Below the pieces are notes generated by a model that did no database searches, was not told where the DNA came from, and saw only the letters and a program-made list of their open reading frames with translations. DNA of 64,000 nucleotides, taken from Nageia nagi (Eukaryota > Pinophyta). A program made the translations under genes and the position numbers. Positions within the stretch are counted from its first letter, which is position 1; each line of letters begins with the position of its first letter. Below, piece by piece: positions 24,665 to 37,379 of this stretch. Where the stretch lies: the NCBI GenBank assembly GCA_050084985.1, contig JBITNC010000001.1, positions 213,218,001 to 213,282,000 of the forward strand. The letters run 5' to 3'.

Positions 24665-27600
24665 TAGAGAATATGATATTGTTGATGCAATATTTAATAT
24701 TGCCACTACTCTTGGATGACCTTACCAAGAATCAAGTGTTGTAGGACAACTTGTTTCACTAGGTGAAAAACCTAATCAAATATTACTTGTATATGCAAGA
24801 ATTGATAGACCTAATGAAGAACCTATTCCAAAAATTAGTAAAGAACCATTTTGTAATTCCTTGGACTATTTATCACCCTATGTGTGATTTTTTGTCCAAT
24901 GATATTTTGATAAATGTCATTGGAAAGGATATGGATTAGGATGATATGAACAAGGCCCATGATATGTAATAAACATATATTATCAAATGCCTATACATAA
25001 GATTAAGATATAAGAGTAAAATGAAATATAATTCAGATAAAAACATGGTAGAATTACAACATAAAAATCTCACATTTGAAAAAATACCTCTATCATCCAT
25101 TAAAATCAAATGATGATAGTACATTTGATAAGTTGATACCTAATTATTTATTTAATAATGATATATCAATTAATATGGTTCAAATTGAACAAATCAACAT
25201 CAAAAATATAAAACCTATATCTCTATAATCCAAAGTAAAAGTAAATTCAACTTTGATTAAAAACAATATTGGAGAAGGAGAAGAATATGATTTAAATGAT
25301 AAAACTTGGATCTTTATACCCAATCAATTAAAAGAAGGATCACATATAGTAATTGAATAAACTATTGATGTTAATATTAGTGATGATTCTACTAAGCTTA
25401 AAATTATTTAGTTAGAAAAATCTTTAATAGAGGAAGAGAAAAAGTTATTTATATCTATTTTGAAAGAAAAATAGGCCATATTTGCATGGACATATGAAGA
25501 TATGCCTTATATAATTATTGATCTAGTTGTTCACAATCTAGGTCTTAAAGATGATGCTAAATTTATTAAGCAAAAGTTACAAAAAATGAATCCTACAATA
25601 GCCTTGATGGCAAAAGAAGAATTACAAAAACTATTAGATGTTAAATTTATACAACTAATTGATTATTCAGAATGGATTTCAAATATAGTTACTATAATAA
25701 AATGAAATGGAAAAATTCATATTTGTACCAATTTTAGGGATTTAAATAAAGCATATCCTAAAGAAGATTTCCCACTTTCCAATATAGATAACTGAGTGGA
25801 TGCCATGGTAGGACATAAATGCTTTCACTTATGGATGGATTTTTTTGTTATAATCAAATAAAAGTTGCTCCCAAAGACCAACATAAAACTACATTTATAA
25901 CACCATGGGGAACCTTTTGCTATAAAGTAATTCCCTTTGGTCTTAAAAATGTTGGAGTAACATGTCAAAGAGTAATGACATATATATTTCATGATTATAT
26001 GCATGATATCATAGAAGATTATGTTGATGAATTATTAGCTAAGTATAAAACAAGAGAACAACATCCTAAGATATTGATAAAAATATGTGATAGGTTGTTA
26101 GAATTTAATGTTTGTCTTAACCCAAAGAAATGTGTTTTTGGAGAAACTTCAAAGAAACTATTATGTTTCATTATATCTCAATGAGGAATCAAAATAGATC
26201 TTAATAAAATTAAAGCAATAACAAACATGCCTCCTCCTTCTAATATTAAACAATCTAAAGTTTGCAAGGAAAATTACAAGTAATCAGACATTTTATTTCA
26301 TAATTATTAGATAAATATAAAACTTTTACTAAAGTGTTAAAAAAGGGAACCATTTTTTATTGGGGTAAAGAACAACATGAAGTTTTGGATGAAATTAAAC
26401 AATATTTATTAACTCCACCAATATTAAGTCCTCTACAAGCTAATGAACCATTTTTGCTCTATTCATCAGTAATAAAAAATGCATTATGTATTATGCTTGG
26501 TCAAAAGAATGAACACAACAAAGAGTAAGCTATATATTACCTTAATCAAACACTAGTGGATTATGAAATTATGTATATATGGAAAAACTATGTTTAGTCA
26601 TCATTTTTACAATGAAAAAACTTAGGCGTTACATGTTAAACCATACTACTTATGTTATTACAAAAGCTAATCCCCTTAAATATATGATGAATAAAACTTA
26701 CCAAAATATAAGAACATTAAAATGGATCATGTATTTAACTAAATTTGATTTACAATTCATTAGTAAAAAATCTATCAAAGGTTAAGTTATAGCTTATTAT
26801 TTAGCATAAGTACCTTTACAAGATGATAATCCCATTATCATATAATTGCCTGATGAACACATATTTTAAGCAGACAATGTTGACTTACCAATAGTGTTAG
26901 GAGAAGAATGGGATATGACAATACATTTTGATGGATTTATGTGTGAAAAGGGAGGTGGAGTAGGTGTTATATTTATCACTCCTCAAGGAATACCAATTCC
27001 ATATTCATTCAAATTAGATTTTCCTTGTATAAATAATAATGCTAAATATGAGACCTTAATATTAGCTATTAAGATCACTCTAAAATTAAAACTACGAAAA
27101 GTAAAATTCATCAAAGATTCATTGTTAATTGTAAATCAAATTAAAAGAATGTTTCAATGTAAAAAACTTTTACTTCAAAAATATAAATAAATAATTGAAA
27201 ATTTATTATCTTTATTGATAAAATATGAAATTCAAGCAACTTCTTGATCAAATAATATATTCGCTAATGCAATGGCATCAATTGGATTATTAATACCTCA
27301 AAATCCTCACCACTAAAACATTCACATTGAAATAGTACAAATAATAAATTTTACTTTAGAAATAGATGATAAAACATATGATATTTTGGACATCATAATA
27401 GAAGGAAAAAATTTATGGTATGACCAATTAGTTAAATTTTTAAGAGATGGAGTTTTACCTAAAGATTCAACAAAATTAGATATGAAAGATTTTAAATTAT
27501 GAGCATCTCATTAGCTATGTTGTTTAGAATGGGTTGATTCACAAATTGTAATTTTATTTGCACATGGTGGAATATACGGAGGACATTTTAGCAGACCTAC

Positions 27601-28630
27601 TATTACAAAATGTTTAATATGCATGGGATATTACTAGCCTATAATGGAACATAATTGTGTCAATTACATTAAAAAATGCATTAAGTATCAATAACATGCT
27701 CACCTTTTTATTCAACCTTCACAAGTGCTACAACCAATGTAATCTTTATGGCCATTTTCATGATGGGCCTTAGATCTCATAGGAAAAATATCCCCTACAT
27801 CATCAAGAGGTCATAAATTTATTATAAAAACTACTGAATATTTTACAAAATGGGTTAAAGCTATACCAATGATTTCAACAAAAGGTCCTAAAATAGCTAA
27901 ATTCATATTACATCATCTTATCTATCGATTTGGTATTCCTACTCAAATTGTTACTAATAATGGAAAAAAAATTTAAAATAAAGAAGTATTAGCATTATGT
28001 AAAGCATCTTACATATGAATTAGCTTTTCAACACCCTATTATCCTCAAGGTAATGGTCAAGTTAAGGCTAGAAATAAAACCATTTGAAGTATTCTAGTTA
28101 GAACTATTAATGATTCTCATAAATATTGGCATCTTCAAATTCCACATGCTTTATTGTCATATCATACAAGCATTAGAACACCAACTAGGAAAACCCTATT
28201 TTCCCTTATTTATGGTGTAGAATGGTATTACCATTAGAGATATTAATTCCTTTTTTATGAATTGATTTACAAGACTATATAATTGATGAAGTAGCAAGAC
28301 AAGCAAGATTAGATTAATTATTACTTTTAGATGAAAAATGATTCCATGCATTAGAACATATGCATGTATACCAAGAATGTATCAAATGAGAATTTGATAA
28401 GAAAGTTAAGATGCATGGATTTAGCATAGAGGTTTTAGTTTTAAAAACAAAACCAACAAACATCTCATATGGAACACCAATTATGTGATAAATTTGCTCT
28501 AAATTGGTTAGGATCTTCCATAATCAAGGAAAATATAGTTCTAGGGTATATCATTTAGCTAATTTGAAAGGAAATGAAAAGCATGAACCCATAAAAATCA
28601 TGCCTCTTCGACCATTCTATAGCTAGAAAA
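24665..28630 (+). pseudogene. Element A pol relic: RT, RNase H, aRNase H, integrase
   Basis: The linker and RT start read IFAWTYEDMP (near 25,490), then NFRDLNKAYPKEDFP (near 25,735). RT continues at 25819-26184, with ITPWGTFCYKVIPFGL and an active site YVDE in place of YVDD. The Ty3 RNase H is at 26334-26810. A second RNase H (26894-27190) has IHFDGF, then NNNAKYETLILAI and KDSLLIVNQI, the aRNH pattern of Tat elements. Integrase spans about 27,300-28,620. It keeps WALDLIG, but the second acidic position reads TNNGK and the third reads GQVKA, so two of three catalytic residues are lost. In-frame TAA, TAG and TGA are frequent. It would have made cDNA and inserted it. Now dead. Confidence 0.88.
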
Positions 28631-28639
28631 AATGATTGC

Positions 28640-29850
28640 TCTTTGTAAATAGTGTATATACATGTTTCATATGTTAAAGAAAATGATGATGAAATTGATA
28701 TATATATTAATGTATTGGCAAATGGCTTTTAAATGGTCAAAGACTATCCATGTAATGGAAAATAAAAGAGGACTTCAATGGCTACCTTTGTATGCAAAAA
28801 TCTTGATATTTAGGAGATAGAGCTATCATGCATGTAACACAAAAAATTACTTCTAAAATGAGAAATTTCTTGTGTTTACCTATTGATATACAAAAACTAA
28901 TAGTATTAAAAAATCAACCTAATCCATATGATGGATGGTGAATAGATAATAAAGGAGATGATATCAATATTTACATTAATAAATCCATGTATTTTGTTGA
29001 TTTTATGCATTATCATGATCAAATTAAAAAGATAAATCTAATATATTTTCATTAACCTATGTCCTCACCATGATTGATCCTTGATTGTACTTTCAATAAT
29101 TAGATTTTGAACATAGCATATCACACTATACAAAATTTTGATCTTCTTTTTAATTGGGTAAGTCAAATTATAGGAGATCTTAGTCATCATAAAATGATCT
29201 ATGATTTCACCACCTCATTTGTCTCAACTCCAAGATGATCTAAAAAGCTAATTCAAAAAATTAATTATCACTTTTCTCATATGAAGTTAAGATTTTGTTC
29301 ATCTCCTCCATGTGAAAGTTTAACATGACAATTACCATTAAAAATATTACAAACTCGTCTTTCATAATTTCAAATTAATAGATCCAATCTACATTTTATT
29401 GAATGATATCATGATGATAAATATGTAAAAATGCTACAGAGAAACCCATGTAAAGCTATGTCTCAAGTGTTTTCATTACCTATGGAAATACAAGAGAAAA
29501 TAGCTATGTATTATTACAATGAATGAAACTCTAAAGCTTGGATATTTAAACATAACAGGTATAAAGTAACCATTGAAATAGATGCCAAAGAAATGTGGAT
29601 GGAATCATAGTTAGAAATGAGTTTAATTCATTTGTTTCATGTACATTGGCCTTATCAAAGACCTAAAGTTTTTCTAAATTATGTTGATCATGTGAACATA
29701 AAGTATTGGGGATGAATCATATCACTTATTGATGTTGTCAATAACTCAGTAACTCAATATAATACTTATACAATTCCTAATCATGATATTATATGTGATT
29801 ACACTTCACTTTCAATAAAACATGTTGTATCAATAATGCTATAAATACAA
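28640..29850 (+). pseudogene. Element A extra post-integrase ORF with duplicated module
   Basis: After integrase, one coherent but stop-interrupted reading continues for about 400 codons on the pol strand. Two related modules are visible. The first has FLCLPIDIQ (near 28,875) and later YFH-P near 29,050. The second has FSLPMEIQEKI (near 29,475), then YKVTIEIDAKEMWM, and HVHWPYQRPK near 29,645. Both are followed by an N-rich strand-like stretch (LDCTFNN; LNYVDHVN). Element B has the same ORF in the same place. I recognise no family. The LPxxIQxxI start is faintly like an F-box but is too short to claim. It is not part of standard gypsy pol. Confidence 0.6.
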
Positions 29851-30302
29851 AATTAAGATTTAAAAGCACACTTAAATGAATTAATTTATGAAAGAAAATA
29901 AAACACAATGTTTATCCTACACATATTGAAAAGGATTCCATGGATTGACTCATCAAGAATGTACGACCATGTTCATCATTATTTTTATATTTCCATTATT
30001 ATGCATAATCAAGTACACCATCACCTACTCAATTCTTTGATATTGGTAAACAATATTCAAATTCATCTATCAGCAAATAGTTATCCAAAAGTATAAATCA
30101 AAATCAAAGGTATGTCAAGTGTTTTCACCTCCATTAATTGTTAATCTACCCAAACATCAACCATCCATTCTTGGAATAAGGCCATATTATCTTCAATTAA
30201 ATCCTCCATATTATTATGTTTTGAAACAAAGAGGTTGGACCATTGTTAAAAGATCATCCCATAATATTTAAAGGACTTAGTAATTCTTAAAAAAAAATAT
30301 TG

Positions 30303-30350
<48 letters not shown>

Positions 30351-30406
30351 TATTTATTATTTATACTTAGAAATATATAATATTGAAGTATCTTGGCTAT
30401 AGGATA

Positions 30407-30458
<52 letters not shown>

Positions 30459-31739
30459 ATTATTAAATTAGGGAATATTATCCTTATTTGATGAGAACTA
30501 TAATGATTTAGATCACTTATCAATTTATATTTATGTATTCCCCCATTCATATATACTATTTGTACACATATTACATTGCATATGTATGATTAACATAATA
30601 TTGTTTAAATTTATCATCATTCTAGCTTCTATTATGACATCTTATATTTAAATTTTAGTCAATTTAAAGATGATGGGTAAACATGTTTGATATCTTTGGA
30701 ATATCACAAACTCAAACATTATTTTCACATTTAAAATCTCAAAATAAATAGAGATTGAATGTTTTGAAGTATAGTTTTAAAGGAAATGTTATCCCATTGT
30801 TTTGTTTCATCCCAAACCCTAAGGAAAAAAAATAGAGACTACAAAAAAAAAGAGAAAAGAATATATGCTTGGGTCATTATAGTATCCTTTATCAAGGCTA
30901 TGGATGCCTAACTAGTAATAGAGCAAGGCTATAGTGGGATCCAAGGGTTAATCCTAATCGAGGCTATGGACATCTATCTAGAAATGGGGCATACCTAATG
31001 AAGAGGCAACATGTCAAAAGAAAATTAGACCACTATATGCACATAAATAAAATTGACTTTAAACTATGCTTTTAAAAATATTTAATTTATGGATGTCTAG
31101 AGAAGTAAATGAATATCACCATGCACACACAAGTTTAAGATAAACTTTTGATATTATGACTATGTTTTATATCATCTCTAATTATGTAAATGAAGGTAAA
31201 AGAAAGATTAATAAAGCTAGTTAATTGATTATTTCTTTAATCATGTTATGTTATCAATATTATCCATAAATCCTAATATAAAATTATCTTTATTATTATT
31301 TAAATTGATAAGTGATCTTGTTATCCTAGTTATCTTCTATATTTGTATAAAATTTCTTATCATATATTTATTTATACACATACATAGCTAAGAAATGGAA
31401 AATGATGCATCTAATTTTGTAGTATTATACTTAAAATATGCTGTATAAAATTTTATTTATAAAAATTTCATTATCTAGTATTTTATACAACCTTTATGAT
31501 AATAGGATTAAAATATTTGAACATCATTCAATATATAAAACCAATATAAACTTAAATATATAATCATAAGAAAATATATCATCATATACCTATCTACCAA
31601 TATAAAACTAAACATGACATTATCCCAAATTTCCTCAACTACTCAATCATATAACATATCAAATCATAACATCTCAAATTACATCATCTTATAAAAAATA
31701 TAAACAAATTAAAATACATGATCTCATGAAATATGTAGT
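29851..31739. other. Element A spacer between convergent ORFs
   Basis: Non-coding region between the plus-strand extra ORF and the minus-strand PMD gene. It holds two AT microsatellites (30311-30342 and 30413-30455) and a purine-rich tract with CAAGGCTATG repeats (about 30,830-31,000) that also occurs in element B near 40,600-40,760. The 87-aa frame across the AT tracts is a repeat artefact. The minus-strand PMD gene would terminate near its right edge. Confidence 0.5.
30311..30455. repeat. Paired (AT)n microsatellites in element A
   Basis: Two TA dinucleotide runs of about 32 and 43 bases separated by about 70 bases, the first followed by a short (CA)4. Element B has a similar pair at 40044-40136 in the equivalent position. 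Confidence 0.9.
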
Positions 31740-33830
31740 CTCATCATCATGATAAAAATACAATATGGGCATCCTCATGGACTACCCCAACCACTAGATC
31801 CTCCTTAAGGACTACTCTAACCACTACCCTAACCTTGAGAACTATCATGATCTCTCTATGATCTACTCATCTCTCCAGTGCCATGATTAAAAGGAGTAGT
31901 ACTAATAGACCCTATAGGATTGGCTAATCATGTAGCCCTCCATAACTTTGATGATCTCTTAATACCCTAGAAGGATGCCCAAGGTGTAGTACTGCTACAG
32001 AGAGAGGATCCCAATCTTGCTATCCTACTTGGATAACCTACCATCCATTGAGAACCATTGCCAAGCTAATAATCAAATAAGTCAACATGTGTATAACTCA
32101 ATGGAGGTATGGGATATTATACTATAAGAAAAATTTTGGTACACCTATCAACCAAGTTTGAATATAGCATTGTAATAATCTCATTGCTGATAAATGCTAT
32201 GAATAAACATTGAAGATCTGCTCTTTATATCTCCAAGAGAAGGTTCTACTCCCATCTAATGAGCTTAAGCTCCTTATAGTGATTTATGAGCCTCATCTCT
32301 CTCTCAATGATATCAATCCCTCTTGGCTCTATATCTATACATGCATGAGTTTGCCTACACCAATTGATATCTGAGCTCATAAATATCACCTAATAAAGTA
32401 TCAATACTAGGAATTTAAGTTGTTGGAATATAACCTCTATCATCATCATATCTACCTAGAAAAACTCCCTCTTCAAATAGACTCATTGCTCTCTCCTTTG
32501 GAATAAACTCCTCAATAGCATCTATCATCCTCTTCTCTCCCTCACCTACTACTATCTCACCTACGACTATACCCACCTCCTCAACATCATCAACATGTTG
32601 ATGAATGCATCTACGCTCTCCATCATCATCACCATCCTCTAACTCAACATGCCACTAAGCTCTAAAATCCTTAGTAATACCAATATCATCTACCCCAATA
32701 TCATCCTTAGTCAATTCCTCCTCCTGGGTAGGATCTAGTTTTGCATACACTAAAGATTGAACACCATCCACCGTGATGGTACCCTCATACCGATATAACA
32801 TTAGTGGAGGTGGAATGTCATCAAATAAACCAAACTAGTAGCATACTCTACCAAAATAAAAAAAACTCAAGAAAATCTATCCATATACCACTTAATACAC
32901 GTGGCTATCGAATACTAATAATCTCCCCTACAAGCTCAACCCAAATTGGTATAAATGATAAGGTCTAAACCTCACTTGATCTAAAACTAATTGAGCTAGG
33001 ATGTAATGGTAATAGGCCACATCTCACCTAACACCATCTGATGGATGAACATAAAGATCATCACACCATCAAATGATGCCTACCTTATACTTTAAATGGC
33101 TACCAAAACTATCCATAGGTAAGCTTGAAGGGTGAGCTATAGCAATATGCTTGTAAGCCCATGCTTGCAAAGTGATAGTAATTGATAAAGAGGCATGATG
33201 CCCTTAATAATAAAACAATAGCTCTATATAAATCTAAGCTAATAGTTTAGGCACCCAAGTATACATTATCTCATGTTATATCATATATACTATAATTAGC
33301 AAAAGTGACCATGGAAATCTCCCACCACTAGTATTTGAGAGAGCAAAACACTAAACTAACCCCATTAAATATGAAAAATGTATAGCCCCAATCTATTCCT
33401 CCATCCAATATTGAGAATATCATATCCCTCCAAAAATAATCTCTAAAATAATAGTATCAACTCTATCTCCTCCATAAAGATATGAAATTGCTAGTAAAGC
33501 TCCAGCTCTATATACCACATGCTATATCCTTTGACCATGGATAGGTAGTTTGTATAATCGATGAATGTCCTCTACAATGATCATATCTCCAATTAGAATA
33601 TTAAAGGTTAAAGTATGAGCATCCCATCTATCTAACAAAGCTACCAATAAAGGATACTCCAAATGAATGCAACCCATATATGGGCCCATGCCAAATCCAA
33701 CCATCCTACAAAATATGTGATCAATAGGACCCAAAAAATCCCTACCCATCTGAATTATAGAAGGGTATCTACCATGAGGCTCAAAAATGTCTCAAAATTG
33801 CAAATTCATAAAACTTTAACTCAAAAAAAT
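31740..33830 (-). pseudogene. Antisense plant mobile domain (PMD) gene of element A
   Basis: Minus-strand frame of about 690 codons. The best segment (33522-33749) reads LVALLDRWDAHT, then FNILIGDMIIVEDIHRLYKLPIHG. This is the PMD signature: a W-rich helix, 'TFHLPxGEMTxTLEDV'-like strand and 'LPVDG'-like end. Downstream it keeps GGRFPW and LQAWAYKHIAIAHP, then an acidic Asp/Glu-rich region (near 32,600), a coiled-coil-like stretch and a Gly/Ser-rich tail. PMD proteins (MAIN/MAIL1 family) are nuclear factors tied to silencing and genome stability; PMD is also known from plant transposons. At least 14 in-frame stops, most of them TAG, make it a relic. It runs opposite to pol. Confidence 0.8.
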
Positions 33831-34946
33831 TGGGTGATTCAGCATGAAACATCAATGTTCAAATGTTGGTGTTATAGAATCATCAGCATATGATATATAA
33901 AAATTAGTGACTCTAAAACCCTTTGGCTCTAGCTAGCAATTGTGATCAAGGGTTTGAAATTTTTTTAAAATAAATAGAAAGAAAAGTATAAACTAAATTC
34001 TAATCTAATGGAAACATTTTAAGTACCTAATTATTGTATTTTATAACTAAAAAATTAAAACAAAAGGGTTAAAATATTAGATATAAACAAAAATTAAAAA
34101 ACAAGGTTAGTTTAAAACCCTACCTCTTCTTGGATAGGTCAAGAATGGTCAATGGAATGACAACATGGGAGCATTATAGTCTCATCAAATGTTAATAGCT
34201 AACAACATCATAAAAAGTATGAAAAATAAATAATAAATGACACCTAGCAAATAAGAAAATGATAAGACAAAATAGAATGTAATAATGAAATTAAAAATTT
34301 TTCTTTTTATAATCTTACAACATGGAACACTGATGACCAGATAGTGAACATTCATGATTCATTAATATATGTTAGCATTTTCAATCTACTACCAACAAGT
34401 TAAGCAATTAAAAAAAAAGGGGGTTTATGATTATATTTTCTAAGAAACTTAAGCTCCATATGTAAAATATTTTGATAATACTTCTTAAGATATTATCAAT
34501 TTTGCAAATATCAAAAATGGTAAAATGTGATAAATCATTGTTACATAAGATTACCTTGAAACCTTATTATTAGGACAAAGGACAACATATTCAAAAATCC
34601 ATATACTAAAGAAATACTTATATGATACATGTGTGCTTAGACATGCAAAATGACATAGCAAAAATGTCATGCAACTGTCACACAAGCTCAACACATCATC
34701 ATACTGAAAATAGTAATTTATAAAGTATATCCAAATTTGTTTTAAAAATACATCAAATGTTAAATTAAAACATATTTTATCATAATTTGATAGATCAAAA
34801 TTTTGACTTACATAAGAAATTGAGTCAAAATTTCTATCATAAAAAGCCTTAAAGATAATTAGATATAATAATAATTTAAAGCTTCCCATTCTATGTTTTT
34901 GAACTATTAACCTCATTTTCAATTAATAATACAAAAAGGGGAAAAA
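33831..34946. other. Element A pre-LTR non-coding region and purine tract
   Basis: Between the PMD start and the 3' LTR. The right half (about 34,300-34,930) is homologous, in element orientation, to the corresponding region of element C (49,400-50,000 on the opposite strand), including the blocks GTTGCATGACA and TTTTGCATGTCTAAGCACAC when read from the minus strand. A minus-strand open frame (34551-34922) is broken in C, so it is probably not a gene. AAAAAGGGGAAAAA at 34933-34946 is the polypurine tract. Confidence 0.5.
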
Positions 34947-35818
34947 TATAGACACCAAAATATGATCCACTTAGAGATTAAAAAAAATCAAAAGACTTAA
35001 AACATTAATGATTAGGATACAATCCCTGACAATTAGTAAAGGTCATTTTGGTCCACTTATGATCATCGATGACTCTACAATGGAAAAATCAAAACTTAAA
35101 AAATAGAAGATGAACTATAATTTTCATCCTCTATAAAAGTATGGATAGAAAGGGTTAGTCATTACCTGCTATCACCAAACATGGAATCTCTTTGGTTATT
35201 TCAAGCTAGTGATATAATTTGACTCCCCCTTTTTAGCCTTCTGGAATTACACAAATGCCCATTAAAATAATCTATAAATACATGAGGCAAATAGATAAAA
35301 AGAGGGAGAAAAAATTGAAGTAGATTTATGTTGTTAAAATGAAAATTGAACTATGATGTTTATTTTAGTTTGATTATTATTATATACTTTTCTTCCTTAT
35401 GTTAAGATTTTGAAAAAGTATAGGTATGTTTGAATGTATTGTTTGAGCATATGTGTTTGATCCACAAGTGTTAATATGTAGCAAAATTAAAAGGAATCAA
35501 AGATACAAATGACAAAAGCCAAAACCTAAGAGAGTGATTCAATTAGTCATAAACTTTGAAATCACATAATCACCAATGATTTGATATAGGTGTCATCATT
35601 TCACCTAATTTACTATCATTTTGATAAGGGTCATTGATGACCATCCATCCATACAGTTTATTTTATATATGCATTTTGAGAAAAGCCCTCTCACAAGGTA
35701 ATCAAATCTAATGATCTATAATTTGTAATATCAAGGTCTTCCAAAAAATTAATAAAATTTCAATTTGTATTAACTATATTTGTCTTGTTTGCTAATAGGG
35801 TTTATTTTTTGATTGACA
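34947..35818 (+). repeat. LTR between elements A and B
   Basis: About 872 bp, starting TATAGACACC (canonical TG changed to TA) after the purine tract and ending near GACA. It aligns in blocks with LTRs 44402-45242 and 48542-49396: the start, a GACTCCCCCTTTTT box, CTATAAATACA as TATA box (about 35272-35282), an AAAGCCCTCTCACAAGGTAAT block, and AATAGGGTTTATTTTTTGA near the end. A perfect palindrome, GGTCATTGATGACC, lies at 35629-35642. It is A's 3' LTR and directly abuts the truncated internal part of B. Confidence 0.7.
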
Positions 35819-37330
35819 CAAAACTATAAAAAATTGGTAGATAATTTGCTAATATCATTTAAAAAATATGATTTAGAAGAAGCATTGAGGTCAGCCAATA
35901 GATTTATTAAAGCTAAGTCTTCAATATGGTCTTTGATACCTAAAAACCCCCATCAACAAACTACTCACATTGAGATTATACAAATTATTCAATCCTCATT
36001 AGAAATAGATGGAGTAAAATATGCAATTCTTGATATTACAATGGAAGATAAGAATTCATGGCATATCCAACTAGTAAAATTCCTAAGAGATGGAATTCTA
36101 CCTATTAATCTAACAATGTCAGCTAGAAAAATATTTAAATTAAAAGCTTCTTATTTTTGTATGCTAGGGGATGTCCTATATTATAAAGGTTTTGATGGGA
36201 TATTGCTTAGATTCTTATAATGGGTGGATTCACAAATTGTAATCTCATGCACACATAATAGAATATGCAAAGGACATTTTAGTGGCCTTGTAATAATAAA
36301 ATGACTAACGTGTATGGCATATTATTGGCCCACCATGGAGTTTGATTACATGAAATATGTTAAAAAAAGATGTTAAATGCCAATAAAATTCAAATTTATT
36401 TAATCAACCATCATAAGCATTACAACCCATGCAATCATTATGGCCATTTTCAATATGGGCACTAGATTTGATAGGCCAAATATCCCCTATCTCTTTAGGA
36501 GGTCATTAATTTAAAATAATAGCTATGGTATACTTTACAAAATGGGTTGAAGCTATTCATATGATCTTAAAAAAGGGACAAAATATAGTAAAATTCATAG
36601 AATTATATCATTTATCATTTTGGGGTTCCTACTTAAATTATTATCAATAATAGAAAGAATTTAAAAAATAATGAAGTAGTAGACTTATGTAAAGGATATC
36701 ACATTCAAATTAATTTTTCAACACCATATTACCCCTAAGGGAATGGAAAAGTTGAGGCAACAAATAAAACCATTCATAGTATTCTACTTAAAATAATTGA
36801 TAATTTTCATAGAGATTGGCATGAAAGAATTTTACATGCTTTATGAGATTACCACACTAGCATTCAAACTTCTACTAGGGTAACCCCATTTTTTTTAGTT
36901 TATGAGGTAGAAGCATTATTATATTTAGAAATAGAAATCCCATCTCTAAAAATTACTTTACAAGATTATGTCATAGATGAACTAGATCATCAAATAAGAT
37001 TAGATCAATTATTGCTTCTAGATGAGTGAAAAGTTAATGTGTTAGAACACATACATACCTATCAAAATTACATTAAATGAGCCTTTGATAAAAAAGTTAA
37101 AATTCATGAATTTAATATAAGATACCTAGTATCAAAGGAAAACCAACAAACTTAATAAATGGAGAGGTAGCTTAGATATAAATTTGAACCTAATTATTTA
37201 GGATCTTATATGATTAAGAGAAAATTTGGATGAGGAGCATATCATTGAGCTAACTTAGATGGTAATGAAGAGCATGAACCAATAAATATCATGTATCTTC
37301 ATCCCTTTTATAGTTAGAATTAATTTTATT
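35819..37330 (+). pseudogene. Element B integrase relic
   Basis: 35813-36220 is the linker between the second RNase H and integrase and matches 27,190-27,500 of element A (for example LVKFLRDG in both). Integrase follows with WALDLIGQISPIS (about 36,455). The third catalytic position is kept as KVEATNKTIHSI (near 36,750), unlike in A, but the middle acidic residue falls in a frameshifted stretch. The C-terminal part runs to about 37,320 (LEIEIPSLK and RLDQLLLLDE). Stops and frameshifts break it. Confidence 0.8.
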
Positions 37331-37379
37331 ATGTATATATAATTGTAAATATTTAAATAAAAAAGAATAATATTCTTAC

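Larger units (their letters stand above)
24665..35818 (+). mobile_element. Element A: Tat-lineage Ty3/gypsy, 5'-truncated, with antisense PMD gene
   Basis: In order on the plus strand: the end of a protease-RT linker, RT, Ty3-type RNase H, a second archaeal-type RNase H, integrase, an extra ORF, a spacer with AT microsatellites, an antisense plant mobile domain gene, a non-coding 3' region, a purine tract and a 3' LTR (34947-35818). RT-RH-aRH-INT is the known signature of the plant Tat/Ogre lineage, whose members also often carry extra or antisense ORFs 3' of pol. The 5' LTR, gag and protease are not found. Numerous stops make it a relic. Confidence 0.82.

Noticed and set aside
28870-29500. 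F-box domain in the post-integrase ORF
   Set aside because: Only LPxxIQxxI resembles it. The rest of the F-box pattern is not visible, and the same start repeats as part of a different module.
30287-30550. 87-codon minus-strand frame
   Set aside because: It is almost entirely (IY)n encoded by AT microsatellites.
34551-34922. 123-codon minus-strand frame before the LTR of element A
   Set aside because: The homologous stretch in element C (from about 49,430 on the plus strand) has a stop within the first dozen codons, so the frame is not conserved.
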